64,000 bases of DNA, taken from positions 19,420,295 to 19,484,294 of the forward strand of contig CM057002.1 of NCBI GenBank assembly GCA_029891345.1, in the 5' to 3' direction. A model generated the notes under the pieces. The model saw nothing but the letters and a program-made list of their open reading frames with translations. It had not been told where the DNA came from and made no database searches. The stretch comes from Dryococelus australis. Its lineage: Eukaryota; Arthropoda; Insecta; Phasmatodea; Phasmatidae. The position numbers and the translations under genes were made by a program. Shown here in pieces: positions 45,660 to 58,176 of this stretch. How positions within the stretch are numbered: the first letter of the stretch is position 1; the number at the start of each line of letters is the position of its first letter.

Positions 45660-47590
45660 TTTCACTTTGTTTGACGGCTCGTCACTGACCGAGCTTGGCG
45701 TAACACTGACCTTCAGTTACACACGATAGGGTGCTGCTGGGCCTACGTGTATGCCATCTCTCTGTAACCATAATAACGTATTGCCGGTACACTGTTCTAC
45801 ACGTCCTCTGAGTTTGGATTAATTTAGACCATTCATTTTGGGTGTTGCAATTTTCACAAACAGTACTGTATAATCAGCAAATACAGTGTGATGGTTTATC
45901 ATCCTCAGGTTCAACCTATCTGCTTTGAGTGTGTTGATTTGTAAATACAGTAAAATTTGTTTAAGAAGTTTTTGAAGGGATTGAAATATTTAGACTTATT
46001 AAAGAGGAAGATGATAAGATTACTTTGGTGTTTATAGACATGGTGCAAAATCATGTAAACTCATTAAGCAGGAAAAATTTAAAAAGAGAACTTCTTTTAA
46101 GGGTTTTGCTTTATAAAAAAAGAAATTACTATTGTACTTACTGTAATGCATCCCTGAATTTGAAAACATGTACTCAATAGATGTATGAAATGTGTGCTGT
46201 GCTGTAAAGTGTATTTAGTTGTGTTTTGATTGTGCATGTGGATGTATTTAACGAGAGTTGACCAGTGCAGTTGGTAGCAGTGGCAGTAGTGATGTCGCTG
46301 TGCACAGTAGTGGATGATGGTTGCACCCCTGCAAGGATTGTGGTCACGAAGTGCATGCTGCAGTGCATGCAACATGGGGGTGGGAACACTCTCGCATGCT
46401 CCATATCTCCGCACGTTGTTGTTCTGTTCAGCGGACGCTGGATCATAATGAATTGTTTACTGTCTCTTCATGCAAAGGCATTACGTACTGTACACCAGTG
46501 GTGCAGTGCTGTTCCCTTGAAAAATAATTAAGTTTCATTTCCTTCCCCCTTGTGTGGCTCTTTGTGCAGCATTAACTCATCATTTGAAATAAATACTTTT
46601 GATGCCGTGCATTAGTATTTGCCGGTATAAAATTTAATTAATTTGTTATTGCTAGTATGTTAAGCATACACTACCAAGTGTAAACTCAGCATATTTCAAG
46701 AAGAAACCAAATTGCAGAACTATCAAACAATACAAGGGATAATTGCTGGAAGGTAAACATTGCACGCCAAAATTTTTAATGTATTTAATTTAAAATTATA
46801 TATAACTTATTCTGTTCAGTTATTATGGTACAGGTTTTTTTCTGTAGCTATTTGATTTACTTTGGTTGTTGATTTGCTTTACTCTGGGCGTATTGCTAAG
46901 ATGTAGTGAAAATATTGTGCACGCAAATGCCGGGTGCTTTGTAATCTGAAGCAGTGCACGACTTTTGCAGAGGAGCTGGGATGAATTGTCGTGGTTTTAT
47001 TTATGGTTGCACAATTTTACACAAATTATACTGATGTAGTTTTTCAGGTGGTTATGAGTGGTATTTTAATATATTATTATTTTTTGATTTAATTGCATTT
47101 ATGTTGTGTGTAGTTCATGCCTGTGTTGTTTTTGCTGGGCATTTGCTGCTTTTCTTTGTTGTGCAATTGTTATATGTTGTTAAACTATGTGTATGGATTT
47201 GTACAGAGGTGGGCTGCTTGTGTTCTGATAAGTTATAATTTTGCCTTGTAAGAAGTCCTGCATTGTATCGCATTAAATAGTTTTAACAAGGTGAGTGTTG
47301 CGTGCTTGTAGAGACTCATTTCCTCCATGGAAACTCGCTGGAGTTTGATTGCTTGCTTCTGTATTCTAAAGTGTGTGAATTTGTTTCATGTACAATATGA
47401 CATGTGCTTATAGCTTGTTGCAGGTGATTTAATGTATGTATGTATTTATAATTGGGTAGTTTAAAAAAGAAAATAAAGAAAAGGAAATAGATAATGCAAG
47501 ATAGCAACAAGCTGGTAGTTAAATCTTGTTGAAGTTTATAGTGTGTTTGAATTTGATTGATGCCACTTTGCTTTTCATTGTGAATGAAAT
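45660..47590. other. Lasp intron sequence, no recognised element
   Basis: AT-rich with a GC-rich patch at 46230-46500. Frames there (88-105 codons) overlap on both strands and show no known domain. Confidence 0.5.
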
Positions 47591-47599
47591 GGCTTTATG

Positions 47600-48113
47600 G
47601 TGGATTTACACTAGTGCAACAGACGCGGCACAACAACAAATATTCACGTTAATTGTGAACACTAAATTTTAACTCCTCACAATCAATGTTTTTAAATATT
47701 ATTTATAAACTGTATCTTGCCACTACAGAATAACCTCTTTTATGATGGCCATTAATGTTTCCATTACTTTATTTAGCTATCATTTCAAAAATTTTTTCCA
47801 TGTCTGCTGATTGAGCCTGAAAATGTGGCTGTAATTACATATATGCATAAAAATGTGTTGCTTTGCCTATTAATACGATAAATAATAGCACAGTAAAACT
47901 TTGGCACCAATATGTTGGGTTAGACAGTTTTACAGACCTGTCATGCCAGCAACTCAAATAAATTATAAATAATTTTTTATTCAGAAATCTTGCGCACAAG
48001 CAATTGTCATGTTGACATCACAGAAGTCTCGATCCTAAATGTTTAATAATGGAAAATTATTTTATTTGCATCGCACCCATCACGTTGTGTCTGTTGCGCT
48101 ATTGTGAATCCAC
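47600..48113. mobile_element. MITE group 4
   Basis: The left end GTGGATTTACACTAGTGCAA followed by CAGACGCGGC and the right end, reverse-complemented, GTGGATTCACAATAGCGCAA followed by CAGACACAAC, form a roughly 30-bp inverted repeat. The 514-bp interior shows no coding frame. No clear target duplication was visible. It lies in the Lasp intron between exons C and D. Confidence 0.82.
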
Positions 48114-48865
48114 GATAACAGGTTGTGAAACCAAGTGGTGATGTGGACATTAATAACCTTGTTTGTTTAATTGAAGGAAGAAAATTATTTGCCCCTGTTA
48201 GTTTTTTCGGTGGAAAGAAAGAAAGGCTATTAAATTCTTTGTCAGTAGTTTTTCACAGTTTTGTGTTAATACAAAAGATAGTAAAATAAATTAGTAATGG
48301 AGATATACCACGCTGTTATGGTTGTTTTATTAATGTTATATATTGACTAGGAGAGCTTCGTAGTCTGATTTAAGGATCCGTGTAAATTGAGAATTCTGAA
48401 AAAATCTTTATCATCTGTTTGTATCTCCAATTTCTCTTCATCCAATTGCAGATTTTGTGCATTGTGGGTGAGGTGATAGATTTTCTTTTAGCTTTATAAC
48501 ATTTTCTTTATTGGTCTTAGCATTTGGTATAAGGAATAACCACATCAGATGAAACACTTAATTCAGATTTGCAGTTAAACACACATTAATACAGGACTTG
48601 CATACTTGGAGACCTAATGTTCGTAATCAATTGCAGACTTTGGTTAGTTTGGAACCAATGAACACCCCAACAAACTTGCAAATAGTACAGAAATCTTAAT
48701 TTTTGTTGGTAACTTGGTCACATGTAGTAATCTGTGAAATGCTCATGTATTTTTCTCAGTTTGGTCTGCGTTTAGTGTGGTTCGTTCTGTCAGTGATATT
48801 GTACTATGGGCATTTAGATAGCTTTGCACAAATTTTACTGCATCATCTTTTAATATTAAATATTA

Positions 48866-48965
48866 AAGGATGTTCACTATAAAGTGAGCACCCTTTAATA
48901 TTGAAGGATGTTCACTATAAAGTGAGCACTTTTGAAAGACCTGCTAAGTTTCTGCTGTCAGTCCG
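48866..48965. mobile_element. MITE group 1 left end, duplicated in tandem
   Basis: GGATGTTCACTATAAAGTGA occurs at 48869 and again about 40 bp later, separated by CACCCTTTAATATTGAA. GACCTGCTAAGTTTCTGCTG follows, parallel to the copy at 2629. This is the only group 1 copy seen within the Lasp introns. Confidence 0.72.
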
Positions 48966-49059
48966 TTGGTTGTGTGTTTTTCTGCATATTGGAATAATCA
49001 TTGCTCTGTGAATTTCAATTGGTGATTATATCACCGGCTCATATGTCCACTGTATACTC

Positions 49060-49067
49060 AATAAATA

Positions 49068-49098
<31 letters not shown>

Positions 49099-49108
49099 AA
49101 ATAAATAA
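49060..49108. repeat. AATC/AATA tetranucleotide microsatellite
   Basis: AATAAATA, then five AATC-type units, then AATAAATA again, in the Lasp intron before exon D. Confidence 0.85.
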
Positions 49109-49715
49109 CAAACAAAATGTAATAAATATTGTGATCATCACAATAACTGCATACACATTAATTTCTGTAAATAATATTGGTTAGTGAATAGTATTGATTT
49201 CTTCACTATTCTTTTTCTATTTTAGATGTAAATTAAATATCTAAGGTTTTGTCCTATCTTGACAGCTAGCGTTATTGTTCATTGCAAGGGATTATCTATG
49301 AAAATTTTATGAGTAGTACCTATGTTTTGACAAGGAAATTTGTATGAGGTATGCTGTTGAGACAGAAGGTTGAGTGTATACATGTTTGTATGTAGATTCG
49401 TTATCTTGGACCGAAATTGTCACCTAAAGTTAGTTATTTTGGTGTAATTTTAAAATTACTGTACTCTCATAATTGAATAAATCTATAAAATAAAAGGACA
49501 TACCTTAGAATGGTGTTAATGATACATTACTAAATATTTAGTGGAGAAATGTGATAAACTTCCAATACCCAAGTTTTTAAAACAGCCACTGACAGTTTGT
49601 TGCTATGTTGTGTGCAGCTTTGTAGCAGGGAGGGCGGTGTGTGTGTGTGTCTGTGTAAGGGGTAGAGGGAGTGAAGGGAGTGTTAATTGTCTGCATGTTC
49701 TGTGTCCGCGGGCAG

Positions 49716-49793
49716 AAAACTTGCCTGTGATGCATCCGCCCTCTCAAGTCCCCGCCCCCATAGAGCCCCACACAAACCACCACCACCACCATC

Positions 49794-49824
<31 letters not shown>

Positions 49825-50015
49825 GCAACAGCAACAGCAGCACCATCATCATTATCAGAAGCAGCAACAGCCTCAAAAGCAGCAGCAGCAGCAGCAGCAG
49901 CATCTGGGACCAGGCAAGATCGCAGACTACGATCCACTGACGGACGGGCCGCGCAACTCCCCGTACTCGGCACGCCAGAGCTCCACAGTCATCTACACCT
50001 CGGACAGAGGCCCAG
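49716..50015 (+). CDS. Lasp: Lasp internal exon D: His/Gln-rich linker and conserved GKIADYDPLTDGPR motif
   Basis: This 300-bp exon has 99 full codons plus split codons at both ends. It begins NLPVMHPPSQVPAPIEP, then has a low-complexity block at 49778-49903: ten His, eleven Gln, four His, YQK, then more Gln with a run of seven. It ends with GKIADYDPLTDGPRNSPYSA and a Ser/Thr-rich stretch to SDRGP. The GKIADYDPLTDGPR segment is conserved with dipteran Lasp, which also has a long Gln/His-rich linker between nebulin repeats and SH3 domain. The acceptor is GCGGGCAG; the donor CAG|GTACAC is weaker than the others. Phase 2 bases in, one base out, consistent with exons C and E. An open frame extends upstream to 49541, but that part is intronic and lacks similarity. 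Confidence 0.92.
49778..49903 (+). repeat. CAN-codon repeat in Lasp exon D
   Basis: CAC, CAA and CAG codon runs encode ten His, eleven Gln, four His and further Gln. The tract is interrupted by CAT and CCT codons, so it is partly stabilised. It lies wholly within the coding exon. Confidence 0.9.
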
Positions 50016-52330
50016 GTACACCACTCTGCCCCTAAAATGCAGGTCTGTGCAGTCTGGTGTGTTTTACCTCAAGAAATTGATGTTGGTACACGCAACTGGT
50101 ATTGCAATTCTAACTTTTTGAAACTGGACTAAATCTCTGACTTTTAACCATACTTTTTATATTGAATGATTCATAATAAAGTTCATATGTATTGACAGCA
50201 GTTTTAATGGCTGTGTAGATTTACAAATATTTTGAAATTTAGGCTGTGTCCCAATTGTAAGGACATGTTGAGTATATACATATGCATTCTTACCATTGTG
50301 TATACTTACCCTCACTATTCTGACTTTTTTTTCTGCCTGTACTTGACTCGTCGCACAACCTGGCATAAATAACACAAACTACTAGAAATTAAACACGTTT
50401 TTTGTCATTCTGAGCTAACAACTAACAACTTTATGGTTTTTGCAAAAAAATATAAATACATAATGCATTTGTCATGTGTAAGAGTTAGGTTATTATAAAC
50501 TAATCTCCTAAGATAAAATGCGAATCAGTGTGTTTAGGAACGCAAAACAAAACAGGTAGCAAGTGTGTGGAAATTATTGAATATGCAGGTTAAAATATTT
50601 TTTTATTTTAAATGTAATACATTAAAGATAAAATTACCCGTGTTGGAAAAGCTAACCATGTAACTACTATTAACATTGTGTGTGTATGCATCTTCATGCT
50701 ACTCCTGAGAAACACAAACTAAAAATTACTAAACTAAACATTTTCCTTACAATTGAATGACATTTTATGTATGGAATTTGTTGCTTTTCAAACTTAAGTC
50801 TGATGATGTCCAATGTGCCATTCAAACAACAGAGTAAACAAACATGGCGACCACCGCAAGTACGAAAATTCACCCAGCAAGTACTTAGTGTGTACTTGGC
50901 AAGTACAGATGCTGTGTATTATACTAAGAATTGGGATGGCGCTAGTATATACTTAGTGACATCAGAGGTGGGGCAAAATATGGACATTGTATACATACTT
51001 GAAGGGAATTGGGAGACAGCCTGAGTATCTATGTATTTGTTTTGCACATACTAATTTATCTTGACGTGCAAATTTAAGGAACTTCACATTATCCCTAACC
51101 TCTCTCTTGAATAGACAATCTGGCCACCTTTTATAAGATGGCTGAGGATGACTAATCACTGGTGTGGCGGTATTGCTTGCTAGCAAACATCTAAGCCAGA
51201 CCAAGTTTCTAAATGTTGTGAATGTATGATATTTGCTCAACTCTCGAGGTCTATTAGGGGGAAGAGTATTTACACCTTGGATGAATTTTGCTATGCAAAT
51301 GCTAGATTTAGATTACTTTATATGGTACTGTTTGGAATGATTGAGTCAGTGGGGATGGAGTGGGAAACATTATTGTGCTGAAATTTGATTTAGGGATTTT
51401 ATTTTGACATCACTTAATGCATTTAGTTGCAGTTAATTTTCTGTATACCATTAGCCTTGAACTTTGGACCACTAATGTGAATGCATGATGTTTCTTTGAT
51501 ATGCTAACTTGAGACTCAAATTTCTCTTGTAGTTTCATATCTCTACCTTGAAAAATTGTAATGCCAAACTAAAATTTTTATGTTTTAGAACCACAGCATT
51601 GCAGGTGATGATAGTATGATGGGTTCTGGAGTCAATACTCATATTTGCACCAAAGATTGATCGCCATGAATGAATTTCACATGTACAAAGAAGGTTGCCA
51701 CATTGTATTGTCATGGCCCGACATGTTCAGTTTGCGTTTAATGTGGTTTGCTTGCGCAGATTTGCCAGTAGGGTGTATGCATGTCCCTCCATCATTCATA
51801 GCTAGCTGCAAGACACTAAATAATGCCTTAGTAGTAGTGTGAGCCACAGAGTCAAGTTCAGTGAACATTCATCATGCCCTGACTGTGCATTCGACAAACC
51901 TGGATGAATTTGAGGTATGCTGCATTGTCAGGTTGGATGTTCTGCGAATTGCTTGCCATTTGAACTGTTTTGACTGCATTGTGAGTCTCTGTTGGATGCA
52001 TTGGGAACAGGCGGGTACACACACCTTAATGATAGCTTGAGTTGACCCTGGCGAACAACCACCAGGTAGGATGGTTTCATTGTGAAGAAGGCTGTAAGCA
52101 CTTCACGGGCATCGCTGCACATTGTCCAGAGACATGTCATGGCAGTTGGGGATATGCTTGTTGCCACCAGTATCGTATCCCAGGCAGCTGGCAGAGTGGG
52201 AGCTGTCATTGTGTAGCCCTTTAAGATTTCTACCATTATGACCTGAGAGCATCGCTGAGCACATATGACCATCTGCCAAGAACGGGCAGCATGGCAGCTT
52301 GTGGATTGGTGTTGAGCTGATGAATAACGG
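50016..52330. other. Lasp intron after exon D, mostly unassigned
   Basis: AT-rich intron. The GC-richer stretch 51640-52330 has a 140-codon frame on the - strand without recognisable domains and may be old transposon sequence adjoining the Tc1 fragment at 52340. Confidence 0.45.
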
Positions 52331-52339
52331 TTCTGTCTG

Positions 52340-52520
52340 GATACAGACAATCAGTGAGAGGTATCATGGTGTGGGGTGCCATTGCCTATGAATCCCGCAC
52401 CCCACTGGTGATGACTGAAGAAATCCAGATGGTGAGCGATACGTCCAGGGAATTCTGAGACCATGAGCACTACTCTTCCTGGGACCCCTATTTCCCAGCA
52501 AGATAATACACAGCCTGCCT
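52340..52520 (+). pseudogene. Short Tc1-like transposase fragment
   Basis: On the + strand at about 52354 the sequence reads RGIMVWGAIAYESRTPLVMT, the conserved block before the second catalytic Asp in Tc1 transposases. A decayed continuation toward FPGTPISQQDN-like sequence follows. No clear N-terminal or C-terminal parts remain. The preceding 700 bp (51640-52340) may be older parts of the same insertion, but no frame was recognisable. Confidence 0.55.
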
Positions 52521-52989
52521 TTGTGATGTCAACATGCTGTAGTTAAAAAATTAAATACATATCAAATTATAAAATAAATCAAAAGGGGTTAATTTTCTCT
52601 TTTTTTTTTATTTAGAAAAATTAGTGTTTTTTTTTACAATAGCTACAAGAAAGATAATAGTAAATGTGGTGAAATAAAATGCAGACTGTCCAAAATTGTA
52701 TTAACAGCAGTTTCAGTGTGTAGCAAAGATTGTTGCATCTTGATTATCTATAAGCAAGCAATAGTTTGTTGTACAAAATTGGTATTTTGGTGTTATTCTG
52801 CAATGTGATTGTGGAACGTGGAGATCTTACGCAAACATCTTCAGAACACCGGCAAAGTTGTTTTGTGGCTTCGTTGCCCTGATTGTGTCGTTTTCCTCTA
52901 CTCTTTCATAAACTTAGTGAAGTGGACATATTACTTCAGTGAATTGTTTCTTTTCTCAGCACTATTATTGTTATTTGTTAACTTTTATG

Positions 52990-53680
52990 ATATTAAACAG
53001 ACACAATCATGGCCTAGAATTAGGAGATGTGTATATCGAGATGGTATAGAATGAAAACTGCTGGAAATATTCAAATACCGAGGATGCATAGTGGAAGCTG
53101 GAGAGGAAGAAACAGTGAAGAAAAAGTGAAGATAGGACAATAGGGAGACGCCTCTTACAGATATGCTGGAAATCTGGTGTGGAAATCAGGGGTGCTATTG
53201 AAGTGCAGACATGTGTTGTACAGGTCATACTATGTGATTATTGTCGCACATGCAGCCGAATTGTGGACAATGGATAAGAGAGATGTAGGAAAAGTAAAAA
53301 TGATAGGCATGAGGTTTATGAGGAGCATGCTGACAATAAGGTGGAAACACAATTGGAAACAATGTCGCTGAAGCAGAAGTACAGGATTTGAATGAGTTTA
53401 TTAAAAGGACTAGAATGAAATGGTGTGGACATATACAGAGAATGAGAGGCAACGTTGCCTAAACAAATGATGGAAATTAAATACATGGGAGGAGGATCAA
53501 GGAGGTGGGAGGAACAGATTATGGCAGGAGTATGGGAGAGGGGAGAAGAATGGAGTAAGCTCAAGGAGGAAAAGTGGTAGAGAGATAGGGGGAGACAGAC
53601 ATTTTGCTGTGCTGACCAGACAAAAGGCTGGAAACAGCAGTGGACGATTTTGATGATGATGATGATGATGATAATGAAGA
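52990..53680 (+). pseudogene. 3' end of a LINE retrotransposon (RTE-like) with GAT tail
   Basis: Broken frames on the + strand resemble the C-terminal end of insect LINE reverse transcriptases: a FKYRGCIVEAGEEE segment, KVKMIGMRFMRSML near 53300, then RTRMKWCGHIQRMRGN and a basic RRIKEVGG stretch. The sequence ends with a (GAT)n run at 53648-53672, a tail type seen in RTE-like LINEs. The catalytic reverse transcriptase core is absent, as expected for a 5'-truncated copy. Many stops are present. Confidence 0.68.
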
Positions 53681-56600
53681 CGACAATATTATTAAGCTGT
53701 GTTTTTCAGCTGCGATGGCATTACACCCAGTGGGTAGTGCTTAATTATTTGACATAACCAAAAATGCTACACTTTCACAGTTTATCTATAAATTATGTTC
53801 ATTTAGAAGTATTAAAGTGGAGAAAATGAAAATTTCCCGTGGAAACTTGAGCAGTTGACAAGAAGAAATGTTTATTAAATTGAGGATAAAGGTAATACTC
53901 CAGTGGATATTGGTATGATATGAGCTGGGGTGAACAGGATAAATCTCTTGGTTAAATATTCGTTGGTAGTACATGCTTCAGGCACAGTCAAAATAGTGCC
54001 TTCAGTGTGCACTGTGATTGTTGACGTGCTAGAGAATGTTGACTCGGCCAGTAACGAGTCTAATTTTTAGTAGGAGAAAATTATATAAAATGATAGGAAT
54101 TAAAGTAGACACAGTGTACTACTCTTTGATAAGGGGGGGGGGGGGGGGGAGAGCACGAGAGACAGAGCAAGCGAGATAGATAGACATTTTTCTATGCAGT
54201 TGCGTGATCACAACGTTTCGCTGGCTAAGACTTACTCAGCAGGAAACTTCTTGTGAAGGTTTCATTGTAGGTCTTTGGCGTGAGCAAACCTTAATAGTAA
54301 TAGTGCATTGATTTGCATGAAAATATAAACCATTCAGTATACAGTAAGTTAAAGTAGAGATGTGAAAAAATTAAGTGTTCGACATATCCTTCATGGGGTT
54401 GCAGATGTCTTGGTATTTGTGTTACTGATTTATTCTCTCTCCTCTTAAGGCGTGACAAATTGATATTGTAGTAATAAGATACACCATGTCATGAAATGCA
54501 TTTTCAAATTTTTGCATATAATTTTCTTTTATTAGACTATTGTTTAGTCTCCAGTGTTCAGATACTCTGTGAAAAAAAAATATTGGGACATGGTACAGTT
54601 GAAGAGGTGCATAAATCACGTGTGTGTATGAACTTCATTAGCTGACTTTTTCGTCAGTCAACCATGATGGCCGACCGGTGAGTGTCTCGTGCAGTGTCTG
54701 TCACAATATATTGGGAGTTATCCCTGGTCCTCTGGACAATATGTGCAGTTGTTTGTTTTTTGTCCTTACAATCTTGGTCCTCCATGGCCGGATAATTAAG
54801 TGCTACATACGAAGTGAAAGCTACGCACGTTAGATTATGTGGTAGCGTGAATGTTATGTGTTGAGTCGTTAATAATTGTTTCTGTGGTGTCCCACCTATT
54901 TTTCTTTTGGTTCGTTGGGCTAGTGTTGAAAGGTAATGTATCGGAAAGAGTGTCAAAGGGTTACTGATGCAACTAAACCTTCAAGAAAATAAGGTTAAGC
55001 AGATTCAGGTACGCTTGCCATCACTCACAACGGCTGAAGGCGCAAGGCCCTTCAGTCCACAGGAAGCTAAGACATATGTACAGGATATCCAAAGCATTGC
55101 GGCAAGTATCTATTCAGGTTGTGACAATTTTCTGATTTTAGAAGCCGTTCCTAAGGGTTATGATGAGGCTGCCTTGATGGAATGCCATTCAAATTTGTCA
55201 GCACTAATTTTGGATACTCTCTCTACCATATCATCGTTGTTGGCAAACAAGGGTGAGACAGACACTCTTGTGTCTCACATGAATGCCAGACTCCCAAACT
55301 GAACCTAACAACCTTTTCAGGGCAGTGGGATGCATGGCCTACTTTTCACCAACTGTTTCAGGCCACAATTCATGAGAATCACACACTGTCCAATGTTGAA
55401 AAATTTCAATATTCAGTCAGTTGTTGAATAGGCAAAGCATGTCGGCTCATGGAAAATCTACCCTTAACTGGCGAAAACTATTCTGTTGCATGGTAAAGTT
55501 TGTCATCCTGTTATCATAATTTACAGAAACTAACTGCACTCCATATCAACAGAATTTTGGAATTCCCTCCTGTTACTGCTACAAATTATGTCATTTCACC
55601 AATTTTTTTAATGCTCTTATGGATAAATTTCTGGGCCTTAGAAAAGTAGGTTATGCTGTCACTCAAAATAATCCCATACTGCTGACTATTTGGTTGGAAA
55701 AGCGGATTTGCCCATGCGAACAAAGCTTGAACACCATCACTCATCACCCCACACATTTCCATAGGTTGTTGAGCTTGTGGAGTTCTTAAAAATTGAAGCT
55801 GCTAAATTGTATAATGCTCATGAAATAGGAACCAAACTGGGTCACGTTTTGTCAAAACATAGTCCAGCAAGTTCATCCCAAAATAAAGCTGTTCTACTGT
55901 TGAGTTCTGGGCTCAGTACTAGGAAATGTGTTTTGTGTCAGCAACCACTCATGCTATCTACAGCTGTGTAGAGTTCATGGAGAAATCTTCTGCAGAAAGG
56001 AAAGAAGTTGTGTGCAGTAGAAAGATATGTTACAATTGTTTAGGTAACTCCCACATGGTGGCACATTGTTCTTCAAAACATACCTGTTTACATTGTGGCA
56101 GAGAGCACAATTCATCATTACACTCTGACCGACAGGTAACTGATTCGCAACACCCACCAACTTCAGACACATATGCTAACCAGCAATTGAGCTTGGACTT
56201 GGTTCACAATGATGATAGTTCACAGTTTGTGGGAATATCAGCAAGAACCTTTGCTCGCACTGTAATTCTTCTATCTACTGTCATGATGAAAATTGCATAT
56301 GGTCAAGGAAGGTTTCACAACTGCCGTGCAATTTTGGATAGTGCTGCCCAGGGAAGTTTTATGTCTGAAGCATTGGTACAGAAGCTGTGCTTGCTCAGGG
56401 TCCACAGTACAGATCAGGTATCTAGACTGTCTTAAAGTCACGCTAAGATTAGGGGAATTGTGGTTACAAAAATCATCCAACTACTGCAGAAAGGATGCTT
56501 TGAGTTGCAGAAATGGGTTGCCAATCACCCCCAGTTTTTGGTTTTGGATGGTCTTCCAGTGGCAGACTGTGAAACGCTCACGTTCACCAATGATTCAGCA

Positions 56601-56735
56601 CATACTCATAGCATTTTGGTAATACAGTGGAATTTCAAATGAGATGCTTTCTCTCATCACATGGAAGGGAAGGTGTTGTTTTTCACCAAGCTAGCAGTGT
56701 TGTCATGTGTTGCTAGGATTTATGATCATCTAGGA

Positions 56736-58176
56736 CAGGGGTGTCCAACCCGTGGGCTGCATGCGGCCCGTTGTGTCACGTAATATGGCCCGCTGGCTTA
56801 TGCCCGCCGTGTCATGTAATGCGGCCTGCGCGGGCTTAGTTATGTGTGAAAAAACTTTTGTGTTTCAAAAAAACATAATTTCTCTGGAGTTATTCTTCTA
56901 TCAGGCAAGTGGTATGTTACATGTGATTAGTAAGTGTTGGCTGGAAACAATCCACGTGGTCCATTGAGTGTCTACCCCACATAGGGCCAGCACGACTTTT
57001 AAGAGTAGCAACGAGAAACAACAGGTGGCCGGGAAAGTCCCCAAACCCTTCCAAACCACTCCCTTCCATTCTAAAGGTTTGTACCACAGGCAGTTTCAAG
57101 ACTTCTTGAACAGCTTGGAAACAGAATTTGCAGATGTAGTTTACTATTCTGAGGTCCGATAACTCAGTCGTGGGAAAATGCTGAAACAAGTGTTCGACTT
57201 AAAGGATGAAATACAAATATTCATGGAAGGAAAAGGTAAACAAGTGGCGGAATTCAATGATAATGAATGGATGTGTGAATTTGCATTTGTAGTGGACATA
57301 ACTACCTGCTTGAATGAACTGAATATACGCCTCCAAGCTGAAGATCAGTTGATAAATTCTGTGTTTGATCACATCAAGGCCTTTGAAACAAAATTGCGTT
57401 TTTGGGAATTATAGATAAGGAAAAAAACTTTGCACACTTCCCAGCTATGCAGAAGCATACTGTTTTCGACTCTCAAAACATGCCAGAAATATATCGGAAC
57501 TTGAACATTACGACACCAGATTCCAAGACTTCAAGAAGAATACTTCAAGTTTCAACCTCTAGTCTCGTCCATTCTCCATTAGTATCGATGATGTTCTAGA
57601 GGACCTACAAATGGAGTGTGTTGATCTTCACTGTGCGTCTGACTTGAAAGATAAGTTTAACAACTTTCCTTTGTTGGATTTCTACAAGAAATATGTCTCG
57701 CAGGAAACTTATCCTAGAATTCACAAACAGGCCATTTTAGCGATTTCATTATTTGGTAAAACATATTTGTGTGAGCAAGTCTTTTCTAGGATGAAGCATG
57801 TTAAGTGCACCTCAAGATCGCGAATCATGGATGGTCATCTGGAGTGTTCACACAGCATGTTGCAACTTCATTGATAATGCCTGACATTGGAAAACTTATT
57901 GGTGGAAAGCAGTGCCAAGTCTCACATTAACATTTTATTTTAGAGAACTGTGTAAAAACAAGTTCTAAATTTTAAGCCTAATTCGTTTCTGTGTCAATGT
58001 TTTCTGTAATTAGTATTTTGAATGTGATGGAGTAGTGTGTTATTAATAAAACTAGTTTTTTTTCTTCTCCCCCCTCCAAACCGTTTATTTGAGGTTATGA
58101 TTTTTAAACTTGCGGCCCATGGACAAGTCCACATTGAGAGTTGGGGCCCTTTGCTCAAAAATGTTGGACACCACTG
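56736..58176 (+). mobile_element. hAT transposon, 1441 bp, with perfect 8-bp target duplication
   Basis: The left end CAGGGGTGTCCAACCC and the right end, reverse-complemented, CAGTGGTGTCCAACAT form the short terminal inverted repeat of a hAT element. The 8-bp ATCTAGGA is repeated exactly on both sides (56728-56735 and 58177-58184), as hAT insertion requires. Removing the element restores the continuity of the surrounding BEL/Pao sequence. The interior holds a decayed transposase on the + strand. Confidence 0.95.
56960..57880 (+). pseudogene. hAT transposase remnant (GTF2IRD2/EPM2AIP1-like group)
   Basis: Four successive frame segments match the C-terminal two thirds of hAT transposases related to vertebrate GTF2IRD2, EPM2AIP1 and ZBED5. 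They are LKQVFDLKDEIQIFMEGKGK with WMCEFAFVVDITTCLNELNI; then DQLINSVFDHIKAFETKLRF; a middle part from 57402; and finally FPLLDFYKKYVSQETYPRIH with FGKTYLCEQVFSRMKHVKCT, the hAT dimerisation region. The N-terminal zinc finger and first catalytic residues are missing, and there are at least three frame breaks. Low divergence in the last block suggests a moderately recent insertion. Confidence 0.85.

Noticed and set aside
49541..49715. Upstream extension of the Lasp exon D frame
   Set aside because: Contains a GT microsatellite and a clear AG acceptor at 49714-49715 that fits the phase from exon C; the upstream part is intron.
51928..52350. 140-codon frame on the - strand
   Set aside because: No recognisable motif; adjoins a Tc1 fragment on the opposite strand and is likely non-coding.
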